Source: Talaromyces rugulosus | Taxonomy: Eukaryota; Ascomycota; Eurotiomycetes; Eurotiales; Trichocomaceae | Length of the DNA: 64,000 bases | Direction of reading: 5' to 3' | Assembly: GCF_013368755.1 (NCBI RefSeq) | Contig: NC_049564.1 | Coordinates: 752,001 to 816,000, forward strand | Shown: in pieces, positions 10,387 to 21,244 of the stretch | Layout of the letters: every line of letters begins with the position of its first letter | Position numbering within the stretch: the first letter of the stretch is position 1 | Translations under genes and position numbers: made by a program | The notes under the pieces: generated by a model | Told to the model about the DNA's origin: nothing | Databases searched by the model: none | Seen by the model: only the letters and a program-made list of their open reading frames with translations

Positions 10387-13300
10387 TCACTTAGCTTTGG
10401 CCTTGCCCTTGCGACCCTTCTTGGGCTGCTCGTCTTCCTCGTCGTCATCAAGGAAATCATCCTCCTTTTTCTTCCCTTTCCCATTAGCCTTTTTGCCTTT
10501 ACTTGCGCCTGCTTTGGCTTTGGCTTTCGCTTTAGGCACCTTGACATATTTGTCTTTCTTCAGGTCCAGCTCTTCGCTTTCGTCAACTTCTTTGGCGCCC
10601 TCGGCGGTATCTTCCTCGTCCGACTTCTCAATGGTGTCTTCAATATCAGGCTTCTCCTTGGGGTCCTTCTTGAGTGCAAGTGCGTTGCTGGTCTTCATAT
10701 ATGGCAAAGGATGCGAGCGTTGGTTGTAGATCCGAGTGAATGCCGACTTGGTCTGTGTTTCGATTTTAACGTTCTCATCTCCCATGGGGCCCAGGCCCAG
10801 CTCAACCAGCGAATCCCAGTCTTCGCGAGTAAGAAAATAGCTGTCCATCAAGTCTATGACCTCCTCGACCGAGTCTTTGCCCACCTCCATCAAGGGACGA
10901 ACAAGCTTGTTCCACAATACTGGCATGTATTGCTGTCTGATCTCTTCCCGGTCACCAGTCGAACGCAGCCTCATGTGCCCTTGAATATCCTTGACAAATC
11001 GGTTCAGCTTGCCTATATCAGTGTTAGTCAAACGTCTCAGCTTGCCCAGTCTGCTCTAGATCACTCTTACCTTGTTTGCTGTTATTACCCAACCAGCTGG
11101 TAAAGTTTGGCCGTCCTCCGAGATTTCCGAACATGTAACTTGCGGGCCGAACGAAACTAAAGGCGGCGTGGGTTGGCATCAGGCTCCATTGCTGTTGGCT
11201 GCCATGGATCATTTTATCGACTAGATCACCGTCACTAATACTTGATGCCGCGTTGTCAGCAAGTTCGAGAAGCTTCAGTTGGCGTTCCTTCCCAGAATAA
11301 TTTCCGGCGAGCATTGGATTCGTCCTCAGATAGTTCTCTTGAAGCATCAGGTAACTAAACTCGTGGTCGTTAAAGTATAGCTCAATCTTTTCATTCAATG
11401 TAGATTTAGAGCTTGGAGAGAACATCTGAGCATTGAGAATCTTGGACACAATGTCCCAAGGCTTCAAGATGACGTTTTTCTCCCAGGATTTGGACAATTC
11501 CTTGCCTTGGTCGTAATCAAGAGTTTTCTGGTCTAGTTTCACCGTGGAAAGCATATTAATGACCTGTCGGATATCCGAACCTGTGCCTGCAATCAAACTA
11601 TCCAGGACGTGAGGCGGAATTTTCATCCCTTCACGGAAGCAGATTGTAGAAAGTCGGGCTCTAATCATGTCTGCTGTTGGCCGCCGGAAAGGCAACTCAA
11701 AAGTGACGTGGTCGAAAGGCTTCATCTTGGGCAGGCTTCTCTCATTGCAGATCAGAATCAAGGGAATATTTGTCTTCTTGGCTGCTGCTGCCAAAGCACC
11801 AACACCGCCCCGATCTCCAGCAGACATACCGTCTACTTCATCCATGATCAAGACCAGGTTTCGTTTCTGACTTTCGACATTCTTTCCATCGCCAGAGAAG
11901 TAGCCTTGGAGAGAGGTGGTGTCCAAGACACCCAAAAGCCCGCCTTCAACGAGCTTTTTGCTCCTGGTGTCACTGGCATTGGTTTCCACAACATCATACC
12001 CCTCCAAGTTGGCGATGAGGTGAGCAGCAGTAGTCTTTCCTATTCCAGGCGGTCCATGAATCATGACAGCTCGATAGAGACCAGAGCCGTCCTTTCCTGG
12101 CATTTTGAATTGTCTTTTAGCACTTGTTCGCCAATTACGCAACCATGTTTGAAGCCTTTCAACCTGCAGTTTATTGCCGCAAATCATGCTCATCTGCGTT
12201 GGCGCATATTTGGTAGTCCATAGGCGGTTATCTGACTGTGGCTTGGAGCTAGCTGAGCTCGAAGGAGTTTGAGAGCTGACAGCCGCAGGTTGTTGTGCTT
12301 GTGCTTTTTTCCTTTCTTGCTGCTCCATCTCTTCGGCCATTGCCTTGATCTTCTTTTCCTCAGCTTCTCGCTTCGCCTGGGCCTGCTCCGCAGCTTTTCC
12401 GCTTCCACCGTTGGCGGGAAGACGGCGGATCAGCTCAAAGAGCCCCTCCTCGTTGATTGTTTTGATATTCATATCTCGAATCTTTTTAAGCTTGCTAGGC
12501 CCGGCATCGTTACCCAGAACGACATAGCTGGTCTTCGAGCTGGGGGCCCCAGTAACCTTGCCCCCATATTTCTTGACCAGGTTTTGACCTTCATCACGAC
12601 CTAGAGTATCCAGCACACCAGTGAATACGAAGGCCAGACCAGCAAGGCAATTTTCTGCGCCTTCAGGTAGTTCCACTGACCCAGCGCCTGCAGGATCACG
12701 GGATCGGCCAGCATTCAAATAAAATTTAGGCTTTTCACCCGGCGCGGTTGGAGGAGGGGTTGGCGGTCTGACCATCGGGATGTTGTCAAAAATATCTTGG
12801 ATCTCCTTGTTTTCTGGCTGGTCTTTTTTCGGTGTAGCCTTAGCTTTTTTAGGTGCAGCAGCTTTTTTCTTTGGTTTCTCGTCAACTTCATCGGGGTCAA
12901 GGACAGCTTCTGACTTTCGCTTTCTTCCAGCCCTTGCTTTGGCGGGAGGCGTGGTCAACATTTCGACGTCGTCATCTTCCTCTTCTACCTCTAGCTTCCC
13001 CTTTTTGGCTGTGGCAGGCTTCACTATGAGATCGTCGGAGTCGCTTCCATCGTGTTGTTCGACATAGTCGTCGTCACCACCCCGGCGGGGCTTCCCGTAT
13101 TCAGTTGCAAAAATATCATCACCTCCAAGGCCTTCATCATCTTCTAGCACTTTCGCAGCAGGTTTGGCGCGTCGTCCGGTTTCGCTCTTCTTCGTTGGGG
13201 TTTGTTGCTTTTTGGGCGTACTCTTTCCATTGACTGACGAGTCCGCAGGTTCTTTGGCATCTGTTGCGTTGGAGGGCTTCCCCCTCTTCTTACTCGATGC

Positions 13301-13768
13301 AAAATACTCTGATGTAGTAGTGGGCTCCCCTAAATCCTCTTCCTTCTTGGGTCTAGGTAAATCTACCTGTTAGATATCGTTTGCACTTGATGTAGGAAAC
13401 ACTCACTGCTTCTTCGTTGGTTTTGGTTTTGGCGACTTCGGTTCAACAACTTCATCGTCGCTGTCATCGACGACTTTTCTGCTTCCTATACACAGGTGTT
13501 AGATATGGGTGACCAAAATAGAAGGCAGTTTGCGACTCACGTTTTTTGCGGGCGGCCGCGGGATCCTGTCATCAGATATGTTAGCAATTGATAAAATTAT
13601 GATACAAGAAGATCAATTTGAGCAGTTCGTATCCGCCCATGAGTATGGCCTCTTGTCTGATAAAAATAAATGAGTGCTTGGCCTTACCTCCTTTGCCGCT
13701 GCTGGCTTTGCAGAAGTATTCGCACCCTGGCCTGGCTTGGCGCCAAAGAAATTCCTGATATCAGGCAT
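10387..13768 (-). CDS. rfc1: replication factor C large subunit Rfc1
   Basis: Five exons: 13688-13768, 13541-13565, 13407-13485, 11071-13352, 10387-11012; 1,030 aa. The N-terminus MPDIRNFFG resembles the atypical PCNA-binding start of RFC1 proteins. A charged linker is followed by a BRCT domain (about 294-372), then the AAA+ module with Walker A GPPGIGKTT (495-503) and Walker B LIMDEVD (563-569), the RFC1 C-terminal domain, and a Lys/Ala tail (KAKAKAKAG). By family, it is the large subunit of the clamp loader that places PCNA on primer ends. Exon 4 must start at the CTAG acceptor at 13353-13356; the AG 14 nt upstream would put a stop in frame. The promoter has three ACGCG cores. Confidence 0.95.
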
Positions 13769-13867
13769 GTCGGTAGATTGATGCCACACAGGCAGGCCCT
13801 GTATGATGATGGAAACCCAATGGGTTTTGTGGGTGATCAGGTCGTGGATTCGTCACAAAGAAGGCGG

Positions 13868-13892
13868 ACGCGCGGGGAGACGCGCCAACGCG
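13868..13892. promoter_or_regulatory. MluI-box-like (ACGCG) cluster upstream of rfc1
   Basis: ACGCG occurs at 13868, 13880 and 13888, 100-125 bp upstream of the rfc1 start. MBF-type factors bind ACGCG at S-phase genes in yeasts; binding here is inferred. Confidence 0.55.
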
Positions 13893-13928
13893 ACAGCTTC
13901 CCGCCAGGCACCCAGACTTTGCCCGTTG

Positions 13929-13936
13929 TCACGTGA
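13929..13936. promoter_or_regulatory. TCACGTGA palindrome
   Basis: Perfect 8-bp E-box palindrome between rfc1 and mrpl16, 137 bp before the mrpl16 ATG. Candidate bHLH site. Confidence 0.55.
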
Positions 13937-14072
13937 GCATATCACTTTTACCCTTTTGGGCGGGCCTTTCCGCAATACGCAAGATTGCAGCCGCCGACGG
14001 AGATAGACGACAAACAACTACTTGATCACAGTCAGGACTGCATACTCGCATCCTGGCGAGTGCCATTTCAAT

Positions 14073-14906
14073 ATGTTCGGCAAACCCCAATTGGGTCTTT
14101 TGAGACCATGTAAGTACCCTCTAATACCCGTGGCATCCATCAACAACTCTCAATACCTGTTTTTTCTTCCGACGTGCGTCTCTGGTTCTCACGCAACAGC
14201 TGCAGACACAACCTCCGGTCTTACGAATTTCGGACTTACACGATGCTTTTCGACAACACCGATCACCATGAACTGGCTGCAGCCAAAGTTCGCGGAAAAG
14301 TCCAAGTCGCCAAAAGGTCGGCCGAAGATGCGCACAGGCGGCTCAGTCCGGGGAACAACAGTTGTCCATGGTGACTACGGCTTGCGGATGAAGGACCACG
14401 ATCGCCGTGTATCTGCGGCGTCGTTCAAACTCGGCGAGGACACGATCCGACGACGGCTACGAGGTATGAATTATACTTTATATAAGCGCGTGAGTGCGAA
14501 TATCGGTGTATACACGTCGGGAAATGAAATGCGTATGGGTAAGGGAAAAGGAAAATTCGACTACTGGGCGGCAAGAGTTCCAGTCAGCAGAATTGTGTTT
14601 GAGATCAAGGGAGATATCCACGAGAAGATTGCCAGAGAGGCTTTCCGATTGGCAGCGCACAAGTTGCCGGGTAAGATATTATCTACGAATATCTTTGAAA
14701 GCACGACTTCTAACTGAGTTTTGATATTTCTAGGCCTTTGGGAGTTTGTCAAGAAAGGCGAGCCGCCAGTTGTTGGAATCACAAAACTTGGCAACGGAGT
14801 TACACTTGAAAGCCTGAAGCGAGCACGAAGAGCGGTTCCTTTGGGAATGGAGAACAGTCCCAATCCGCCCAAGACCACCTCTTCCAGCACTTCTCCTTCC
14901 CAATAG
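14073..14906 (+). CDS. mrpl16: mitochondrial large-subunit ribosomal protein uL16m
   Basis: Three exons: 14073-14109, 14200-14670, 14734-14906; 226 aa. The Arg/Ser/Thr-rich N-terminus with RCFSTTP fits a mitochondrial presequence. The L16 core contains LRGMNYTLYKRV and the hallmark GNEMRMGKGKGKFDYW, which contacts 23S-type rRNA near the peptidyl-transferase site in bacterial L16. The C-terminus is Pro/Ser/Thr-rich and variable. The acceptor for exon 2 was chosen at CAACAG to keep the frame into the presequence. Confidence 0.92.
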
Positions 14907-14982
14907 TCCTTTATTCCTTCCTTTTTGAAATTGGCATTTCAGTTCCCAGGGATTCTTTTAACCCTAACTCTCGCATCCGCCA

Positions 14983-15463
14983 TCAAGCTCCAATTCCAGA
15001 GCCAGCACCCAATCTCTGGGCTCTCCTCGTTCGCTGCGCCTCCTCATCAATTTCCTTTGCATCAGGCTTCAAATCTACATGTACAATATGTCAGCCTCCT
15101 CCAGTCTCATGTATCATTAACTGTTAACATGGCGTTACTTTTGGTGATGTCTCTTTTAACGTCCAAAACAAAGAAAACGGAGACACATAACAAATCCATA
15201 CCTTTATCAACTTCCCCTGAAATACTATTCGTCGAGCCCGCCGCTTGCGGGCCTTGCAAATTCGGATCTAGCTCTTCTTCTTCCCGCTGTTCGTTCGGGT
15301 CAGGTAGAATTTTGAGTTCGCTGACGGTGTTTTTCTCATTTACTTTGTTTCTTTTGTAAGCCGGACTCTTAATAAACGACGGGGTTCAATTGAATACGGC
15401 ATACCACCAAGTTGTCCCTTTTGTTTAGGCGGAGTATTCGTGACGGTCTTGATAGACTCGTAT
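14983..15463 (-). CDS. small intron-rich protein-coding gene, unrecognised; first exon not resolved
   Basis: Three exons join in one frame with GT-AG introns: 15405-15463, 15202-15367 and 14983-15074 (stop TGA 14983-14985). They encode about 105 residues: a basic start (SRPSRILRLNKRDNLV, then SPAYKRNK), an acidic middle (LPDPNEQREEEELDPN) and a basic end (QRTRRAQRLGAGSGIGA). The acceptor of the first listed exon has a branch-like TACTGAC just upstream, so at least one more 5' exon with the ATG must exist. An ATG at 15541-15543 opens a 21-codon frame, but it has no GT donor before its stop and does not join in phase. I do not recognise the family; charge and size suggest a nuclear or ribosome-related protein, but that is a guess. 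Confidence 0.55.
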
Positions 15464-15875
15464 CTATGAGTAGTCAGTATTTTTCTCTCAATAAAGTGTA
15501 GAAAAAGGCTTGCTGTGTGCTCTCGCCGCCTGGTTCCATTGTGTTGGTATTCGAGAAATGAAGAATAAAATTAAGTTACAATTGCATTTAATATCCAGTG
15601 TTTTTTTCAAGCATTACATGGGAAATTCTAGTCTTTATATGGGTTACTACGAACAATGACGTAACCAGTATCAGGACGGCAGTACATACCAGTGATGCCA
15701 CATACACACGCAGGGGATAATTCAATGTGTTTTTATAAATGTAAATTTCAAGAGTCCACAAAGAGTAGTTACATAAAAACGTTGCATACCCTTTCTAAAG
15801 ACATATTCAAACAATACACGCTTTTACATGCATACGCCGTAAACCCAAATTACCATTTAAGACCACTTTGGTGAA
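15464..15875. other. AT-rich gap; probably holds the first exon and promoter of the small gene
   Basis: 412 bp between the small gene and the rfc5 stop, both minus strand. Several short ATG frames exist but none could be joined in phase with confidence. Confidence 0.45.
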
Positions 15876-17208
15876 TCAAAAATCCATGCCCATCAAGTAC
15901 CTATATCCGAGGTTAGGAAATATTCAACATCTGCAAATTATGATGAACTCACCCTTCATAGATGCGCATAAACTTGGCGACAAAGGCTTCAAGGTGAAAA
16001 ATGACTTTCTGTTTCAAGATTAGATTCGACTAGAAGAATGAGATATAAAATTGACGTACACTGCCTAGTTTGATTCTGTGTTCGTAGAAGGCGGACCATT
16101 TGATGACTTCTGGTTTCAAGGCGTCATCCACTTTTGTGATGAGTTTGAATGTGAGTGTCTATAGTCGTATAAGTTCGAATTCAGACTTAGAAACAAGGAT
16201 ATCCGGGGTTAATTACCTTAAGAATGGTGGTGGGTGGAATGCAATGGGTTAGTAAATCGTAAAGTCGTTCTCGAACTTGTAAAATTCGTGCGGGCGAGCG
16301 CTCTGCAAGGATTTCATCGGCAATGACCGATATGAGAGCTTCCCAATCAGGAGGCGGTATGGGGGTTGCGTCAGACACTTTCTCACTAAAAATGCTGTCA
16401 GTATCTAGGAAGCACTAATGAACTCTTGGAATACTAACTTTTGGGCATAGATCGCTTCAAACATGAGCAAGGCCCTACGTAGATTCCTTGCGCTCTCTTT
16501 GGCGATTCTCTGGTTCAAATGCTCAGAAACAGTCCAATTCTCCTTTTCAGCCGCACTGCGGAGAACATTGCAGATGTCGAGCTCTGAAGGGGCAGCAACT
16601 CTGACCAGCAGGGTTCGCGAGCGGATCGGGGCGATGATGTTTGAGGTGCTGTTTGCCAACAGAATCAACCTTAGATTCGGGCTGTATTTTTCCATTGTGC
16701 GGCGCAAGGCAGCTTGGGCATCTCGCGTTAAATGATCGGCTTCATTGATCACCACCACTTTGAATCGCTGCTTTGCGGATTGGTCCACTTGCTGTGTCTG
16801 CGCAACCTCCTTCAGCAGCTCCTGGACGACCACACGGTCATAGGTTCCAACGTCCGAGGGTGTAATCTCCAGGTGGTACACGGATGCGACGATGTTGAAT
16901 TCCAGCTTGCGGTTGCTCGTCGTTTGGAATACTCGTGCATCGACTTTGATCTTCTCCACACCAGGTCCGTATAGCTCCTTCAGGGTCGCAATAATCCGCG
17001 TCTTTTTTCCTGCGCCAGAGGGTCCGTAAACTAGCAAATGGGGGAAATCGCCGCTTTGAGCCTGTCAAGATATACGAGTTAGTTGAAAGTTGGCTATCGA
17101 CAAAACAGGCGAGGATCATACCAAAGACTTCAACCGGGCAGAGAGGTCTGAGTGGTATGTGAGCGACTCGAGTGAGCGCGGACGGAGTCTGTCCACTAGA
17201 AGAGCCAT
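15876..17208 (-). CDS. rfc5: replication factor C small subunit, yeast Rfc5 / human RFC3 type
   Basis: Six exons: 17122-17208, 16439-17061, 16217-16385, 16060-16158, 15953-16008, 15876-15900; 352 aa. The AAA+ P-loop is YGPSGAGKKTR (G42-T50), the form specific to Rfc5/RFC3. The Walker-B-like segment is VVINEADHLT, and the arginine-finger region reads IIAPIRSRTLLVRV. C-terminal helices belong to the clamp-loader collar. The last exon encodes only seven residues plus stop. One intron uses GTTAGT. By family, it is one of four small subunits that work with Rfc1. An MluI box lies about 90 bp upstream of the start. Confidence 0.93.
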
Positions 17209-17463
17209 TGCTGGATATTCTTTCGTGAAGCAGTAGAGATGCGGTGATCAACGCAAGAGCAATCGGCGGTGGTGCATGAAGCCTTTTGCGGAGGACGCGT
17301 CGACGCGCAGCACTTAACGCTTGGTCTGTGCGCGAGCTGCTCAATCGTCTAATGCGCTATCCCCGGTATGGTTAGTACATGTCGTTTTAGTCTGGCCTCA
17401 GGTATAAATATTTATTCCACTTCTTCATCTTCTTCAATTGGTTACTTAATTCAATGTCAAGTG
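17209..17463. promoter_or_regulatory. rfc5 promoter with MluI box
   Basis: 255 bp between the rfc5 start and the stop of the epoxide hydrolase gene. ACGCGT is at 17295-17300 and a second ACGCG at 17303-17307, 87-99 bp upstream of the start codon. Confidence 0.55.
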
Positions 17464-18771
17464 CTATATAGAGTTGTATCCATTACTTCCCTCAATACAT
17501 CCAAACATCTTCCCGCCCTTCCCAAACATCTTTCTCAAGTCCGCAACGATAACCCCTGGACATTCCCACGCAGGAAAATGACCTCCTCGCTCAGACACAC
17601 TTTCCAAAACTACAGGCCCTAACGTCGCGTTCCATGCCTTGGGTAGGAGGACCAAATCCTTCTCAAACCTAGCTACACCCAGCGGGACATCACTCCATTC
17701 TTTAGCCTTCTCAAACGCAGTCGGAGCCTGTTGCTCGTTTTCGTAATATATATTCAAGGACGCTGCCGGGCCGGCCCGAGAGAAATAGTAGATGCTGACC
17801 CATGTCAAGATGTCATCGTCACTCCAAGTGTAGCCATCACTCCAGTCGACGAGTTTCTCGTAGATCCAGGCCAGGAGCCCGACAGGGCTATCAGTCAGAC
17901 TATAAGCCAGTGTTTGTGGTTTGGTGGATTGCAGAAGAAAGTATGCGTTTCCGCGGGTTGAAAATTCCTTAGTACGTGCGAGACCTGCGAGATCTGCATC
18001 GTCGAGAGGAGAAGGTTGCTTTGGTTCAGCGGGCGCGGCGTTGTTGAGGTGATATGCTTTGCAATGCTTTGAGCCGTATTTGAGAGCGATAAACCGGGTG
18101 ACTAGATATCCGAGGTCGCCTGCTTGAACCACTTAAAGGGGTTAGAGAGTAAATCCCTTTTGAGGAGGTGGCATTAATACCATATTCATTGTATCCAAGA
18201 GCGAGCATTACTTTATGGTATGCTTCAGCATGGTGCTCGACATTGAACCCTTTCTTTCTAGGGTTAGTATCTCCCAGGATGACACCTAAAATTTTGAACT
18301 AAGCGATTGACATACTTTGTTGCTTGCAGACGAGAACCCAAAGTCAATCAAACTAGGTGCTACTACATGAAATGCAGGGCCATCCGTGCCTCCGTCAACC
18401 AAAATAGGCAGCATATCTCTAACCTGGAGAAAGCTCGAAGGCCAGCCATGCAAGACGAGAAGCGGGATAGCATCCGTAGTGACTTGACTTCTCTGGTGCA
18501 CGAAATGGACGTCATATTTACCAAAGTCTTCAACCTCAATATTAGCAGTGTATTGCGGGAGCTCGTTGAGCTTCGTTTCAACAGCCCGCCAATTAAAATT
18601 ATGCTGCCAATGGAGAGTCAATCGTTTGATTTCCGAGAGAGGCACACCACGAGCCCAAGGGTTAGTAAGCTCGGGGACTTCGGAGGGCAGGTCTGTTAAT
18701 GCTAGCTTTTGCTGCAGGCGCTTAATCTTCTCGTCTGAGATGGAAATCTTGAACGGTGTGATTGAAGCCAT
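17464..18771 (-). CDS. epoxide hydrolase (alpha/beta-hydrolase with N-terminal EHN domain)
   Basis: Three exons: 18316-18771, 18181-18253, 17464-18131; 398 aa. The N-terminal EHN-type segment (MASITPFKISISDEKI, later LTNPWARGVPLSEIKR) precedes the hydrolase fold. The oxyanion motif is HGWPSS (108-113), the predicted nucleophile is D182 in QAGDLGY, a lid Tyr is near 240, the conserved TKPQTLAYSLTDSPVGLLAW follows, and the catalytic His is H361 in ERGGHFPAWE. By family, it opens epoxides to diols through an Asp ester intermediate. The nucleophile motif has Leu where GGDWG is usual. The intron before exon 3 falls four codons before the nucleophile. No membrane anchor was seen. Substrate unknown. 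The next gene upstream is a Zn2Cys6 regulator 289 bp away. Confidence 0.88.
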
Positions 18772-19060
18772 TTTTAGAGTATTTAATTAGACTGTTGAAA
18801 TATTTAGCTTTTGAAAGAAGATGCTGAATGCTTTTATAATCGGTAGTTGGTATCGTATTTCCGTGGCTTGGTAATGGAAAAATGACTTTCTGGAATTTCT
18901 ATTGGGTGAAGCGTAACTTGTAACGCTAAGGACGCAAGAAGAATTCTTATTTTATGGGTACGTAAAGTGACTGTCTCAAAATACGCTCTAACCAATAACT
19001 TTCCTACATGCATTTGTGAGATCATTTCCACAATAAAAGTGATCAATTGATTATAATCCA

Positions 19061-19949
19061 CTACCAAGCTTGACCTCCGGCTATGGAATGCCCCAATTGA
19101 CGTTGAAATGATGAGAACTGCCTGCTAAGTTGTGTTAAAGCACTAACAAGATATCCAAAATTAGTCGTACTTCCAACTGGGCCGACGTTACTATAAAATT
19201 CCCCATCCACACCTCTCTCCAGCAAACTTTCCAACATAGCAAAAGCACCATCAATATGCATCTGTACTCTAGTATCCACCCCCAAAAGAACTTCAAAGTT
19301 AACAAATACAATACTTCCCAAAATCGCCAGCTCGAAGCTCCTCGCCGACTGATCAAGAGTATTGTTCAGCGAGCGGAGCGCGAGATTATACTGCTTCATG
19401 GAATATTCAAGTACTAGGTCTGATGATGATTCAGAGTGATAATAGTTGTACCTGCTCATAGCACCGATTGCAAGGGCAGTATGACGGATGTATGGTTCTG
19501 TGCAAGCAGCTTGCAATATTATACTCTCCCAGATTGGCGACTCGAAATAGAGGGAGAATTCTTTGGCGCAGACGTTGAAGAAGTAATCAAAATGAGGGAA
19601 ATCCCTAGTGCTGAGCGAGAACATGCTTAGATGATTGGTTCTCAGGTCTATGGACTGGTTTTTCATAGCTCTTTGAGGGATAAGAGATTGAAAATCGCAT
19701 TTTCGGCCAGTGGACGCGCAGGGTGAGCACGATGGTAGTCTCTCGTCGCACTTTTTGTGCCGAATTCTGGGGGCCTGTCAGCAATTGGACACTAGGATCA
19801 TGACTTTACAGTCGTTTGCCAATTTCTACTACTAGCTATAGAGAGTACACATACTTGCAGGTCAGACAACCTGTCTTGACTTTTCGAACTCCCCTCGCAC
19901 CTTTGCGGGATTTCTTAATCATAGTATCACCGGATTCACCGCTGTGCAT
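19061..19949 (-). CDS. short Zn2Cys6 fungal transcription factor
   Basis: Two exons: 19855-19949 and 19061-19766; 266 aa. The binuclear zinc cluster is complete: six Cys in CX2CX6CX6CX2CX6C, beginning GCLTCK across the exon junction. A basic stretch (KKSRKGARGVRKVKTG) precedes it. The rest resembles the start of the fungal transcription-factor middle domain (TEPYIRHTALAIGAMSRYNYY). Usual family members are 450-700 aa, so this protein is short: either a compact variant or a truncated gene ending at TAG 19061. The intron acceptor CCCCAG is preceded by another possible AG. It lies just upstream of the epoxide hydrolase on the same strand. Confidence 0.75.
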
Positions 19950-20422
19950 GCTGATGCCGCTAAACTGTGTGCTTTCTAGAATAATTTGACACTGATACAA
20001 AAAAAAGGTGTGTGGTCAACACTTCAAAAGTCTGGACGTGGAGCGGGGCTGAATATACACGTAAATTGAGTTGGATTGTGATTGGCTGCAGCGTAACTTG
20101 AGATAGCCAAACCTTATGCCATATTAGCAGATAAATGGTGCAGACAATTCTAATTTCAAATATCTACGGTGAGGGACAAATTATTAATATTTCAAGGTTG
20201 TTGCCATTTACACTGTACAGTATCTATACAATAGTGCTAGTCCGTTCCTATAATCCTACATCCATGCAACAAAAGTAAAACGCCGGCCATGTGTGGGAGA
20301 TGAGCAATGTACAAAAAAATAAAGCTTTTTTCAAAAATATGTCTTTTAAGGTGTGGCTCGTAAAACGCCGTTGTCATCATATCTCGCTTCTAAAGTGAAA
20401 TGGTTAGCAGACATTCTCATCT
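19950..20422. other. intergenic, Zn2Cys6 gene promoter / cox11 3' flank
   Basis: 473 bp, AT-rich. No gene seen. Confidence 0.5.
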
Positions 20423-21244
20423 TTAGCAAAACCCTGTTTCCTTACTAAAGAATGTGTATGACAGAGTAATCGTATCGATATTCTTCATAGCCGGATCCTT
20501 GGCAAAATCCGGGTCAATGAAGAAGAAAACCGGCATATCGACAGATTCGCCCGCGTTCAATTTCTGCTCCTCAAAGCAAAAACACTGGATCTTACTGAAG
20601 TACGGTGCCACTTGCCCCGGGGTGACGCTGTAGGTAGCAACACCGATGATATCCGCCGGACCTTTGTTTGTAGCTGTATAAAACGCCAGTGCAGTCTCGC
20701 CGGGTAGGACACGAACTTCGCGCTGTTGTGGTGTGAATTTCCAAGGAAGGACGTCGGAGACGGAGCCGTTGAAGGTGATTCGGAGGCGGCGCGATTCTGT
20801 GACGGGCGTCAATCGCGAGGCAGTGTCGCCGTCGCCGGTGCTGTGCACTTGGACGGGTTGGCCGTTCCATCCGGTTTGCTGGCATATCTAGATAGAAAGT
20901 TGCATCATCAGTATAGGAACCTAGAACTGACAGTCGGCCGGCTTACCATCTTATACAGCGGCACGGAACCATAGGCCAGTGCCAGTGTGCCCATTAAAAT
21001 ACTTGCGGTGTATAATCTGATGCAATTAATATTTTTATTTTCAGTCTCGTAGGATCCGACCGGCAACTCACAGCGTGGAGGTGTTCTTCTTCCTCGAGGT
21101 GGCATGGCTGTATGGTGACGGCTGCTGTCGCAGGATGGGATGCTGTGAAAAGAACCTAGAGCCATTGAAAGCCGGTTTCTTGAGTAATTGTCGTGCAAAG
21201 CATGAATAACATGTATCCAGCCTCCAAGCGTGAGGGCGCGTCAT
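20423..21244 (-). CDS. cox11: cytochrome c oxidase assembly protein Cox11
   Basis: Three exons: 21072-21244, 20947-21016, 20423-20887; 235 aa. The basic N-terminal presequence (includes ARQLLKKPAFNGSRFF) is followed by one membrane span (about 60-78, ILMGTLALAYGSVPLYKM) and the intermembrane-space copper domain with the CFCF motif (C183, C185) and WKFTPQQREV. By family, it delivers copper to the CuB site of Cox1. The start was set at 21242-21244 because it is the only ATG in the frame that reaches the presequence; ATGs further downstream are in other frames. GTCACGTGAC lies about 84 bp upstream. Confidence 0.93.

Larger units (their letters stand above)
13769..14072. promoter_or_regulatory. 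bidirectional promoter rfc1 / mrpl16
   Basis: 304 bp between divergent starts. It carries three ACGCG cores at 13868-13892 on the rfc1 side and a TCACGTGA palindrome at 13929-13936 towards mrpl16. Confidence 0.65.

Noticed and set aside
13357..13376. Alternative rfc1 acceptor (AACAG, 14 nt before the used CTAG)
   Set aside because: Using it creates TAG directly after the junction; the CTAG acceptor keeps the frame.
14925..15359. 144-codon plus-strand frame after mrpl16
   Set aside because: It has no ATG at its start and lies antisense to the three joined minus-strand exons, which make a better coding model.
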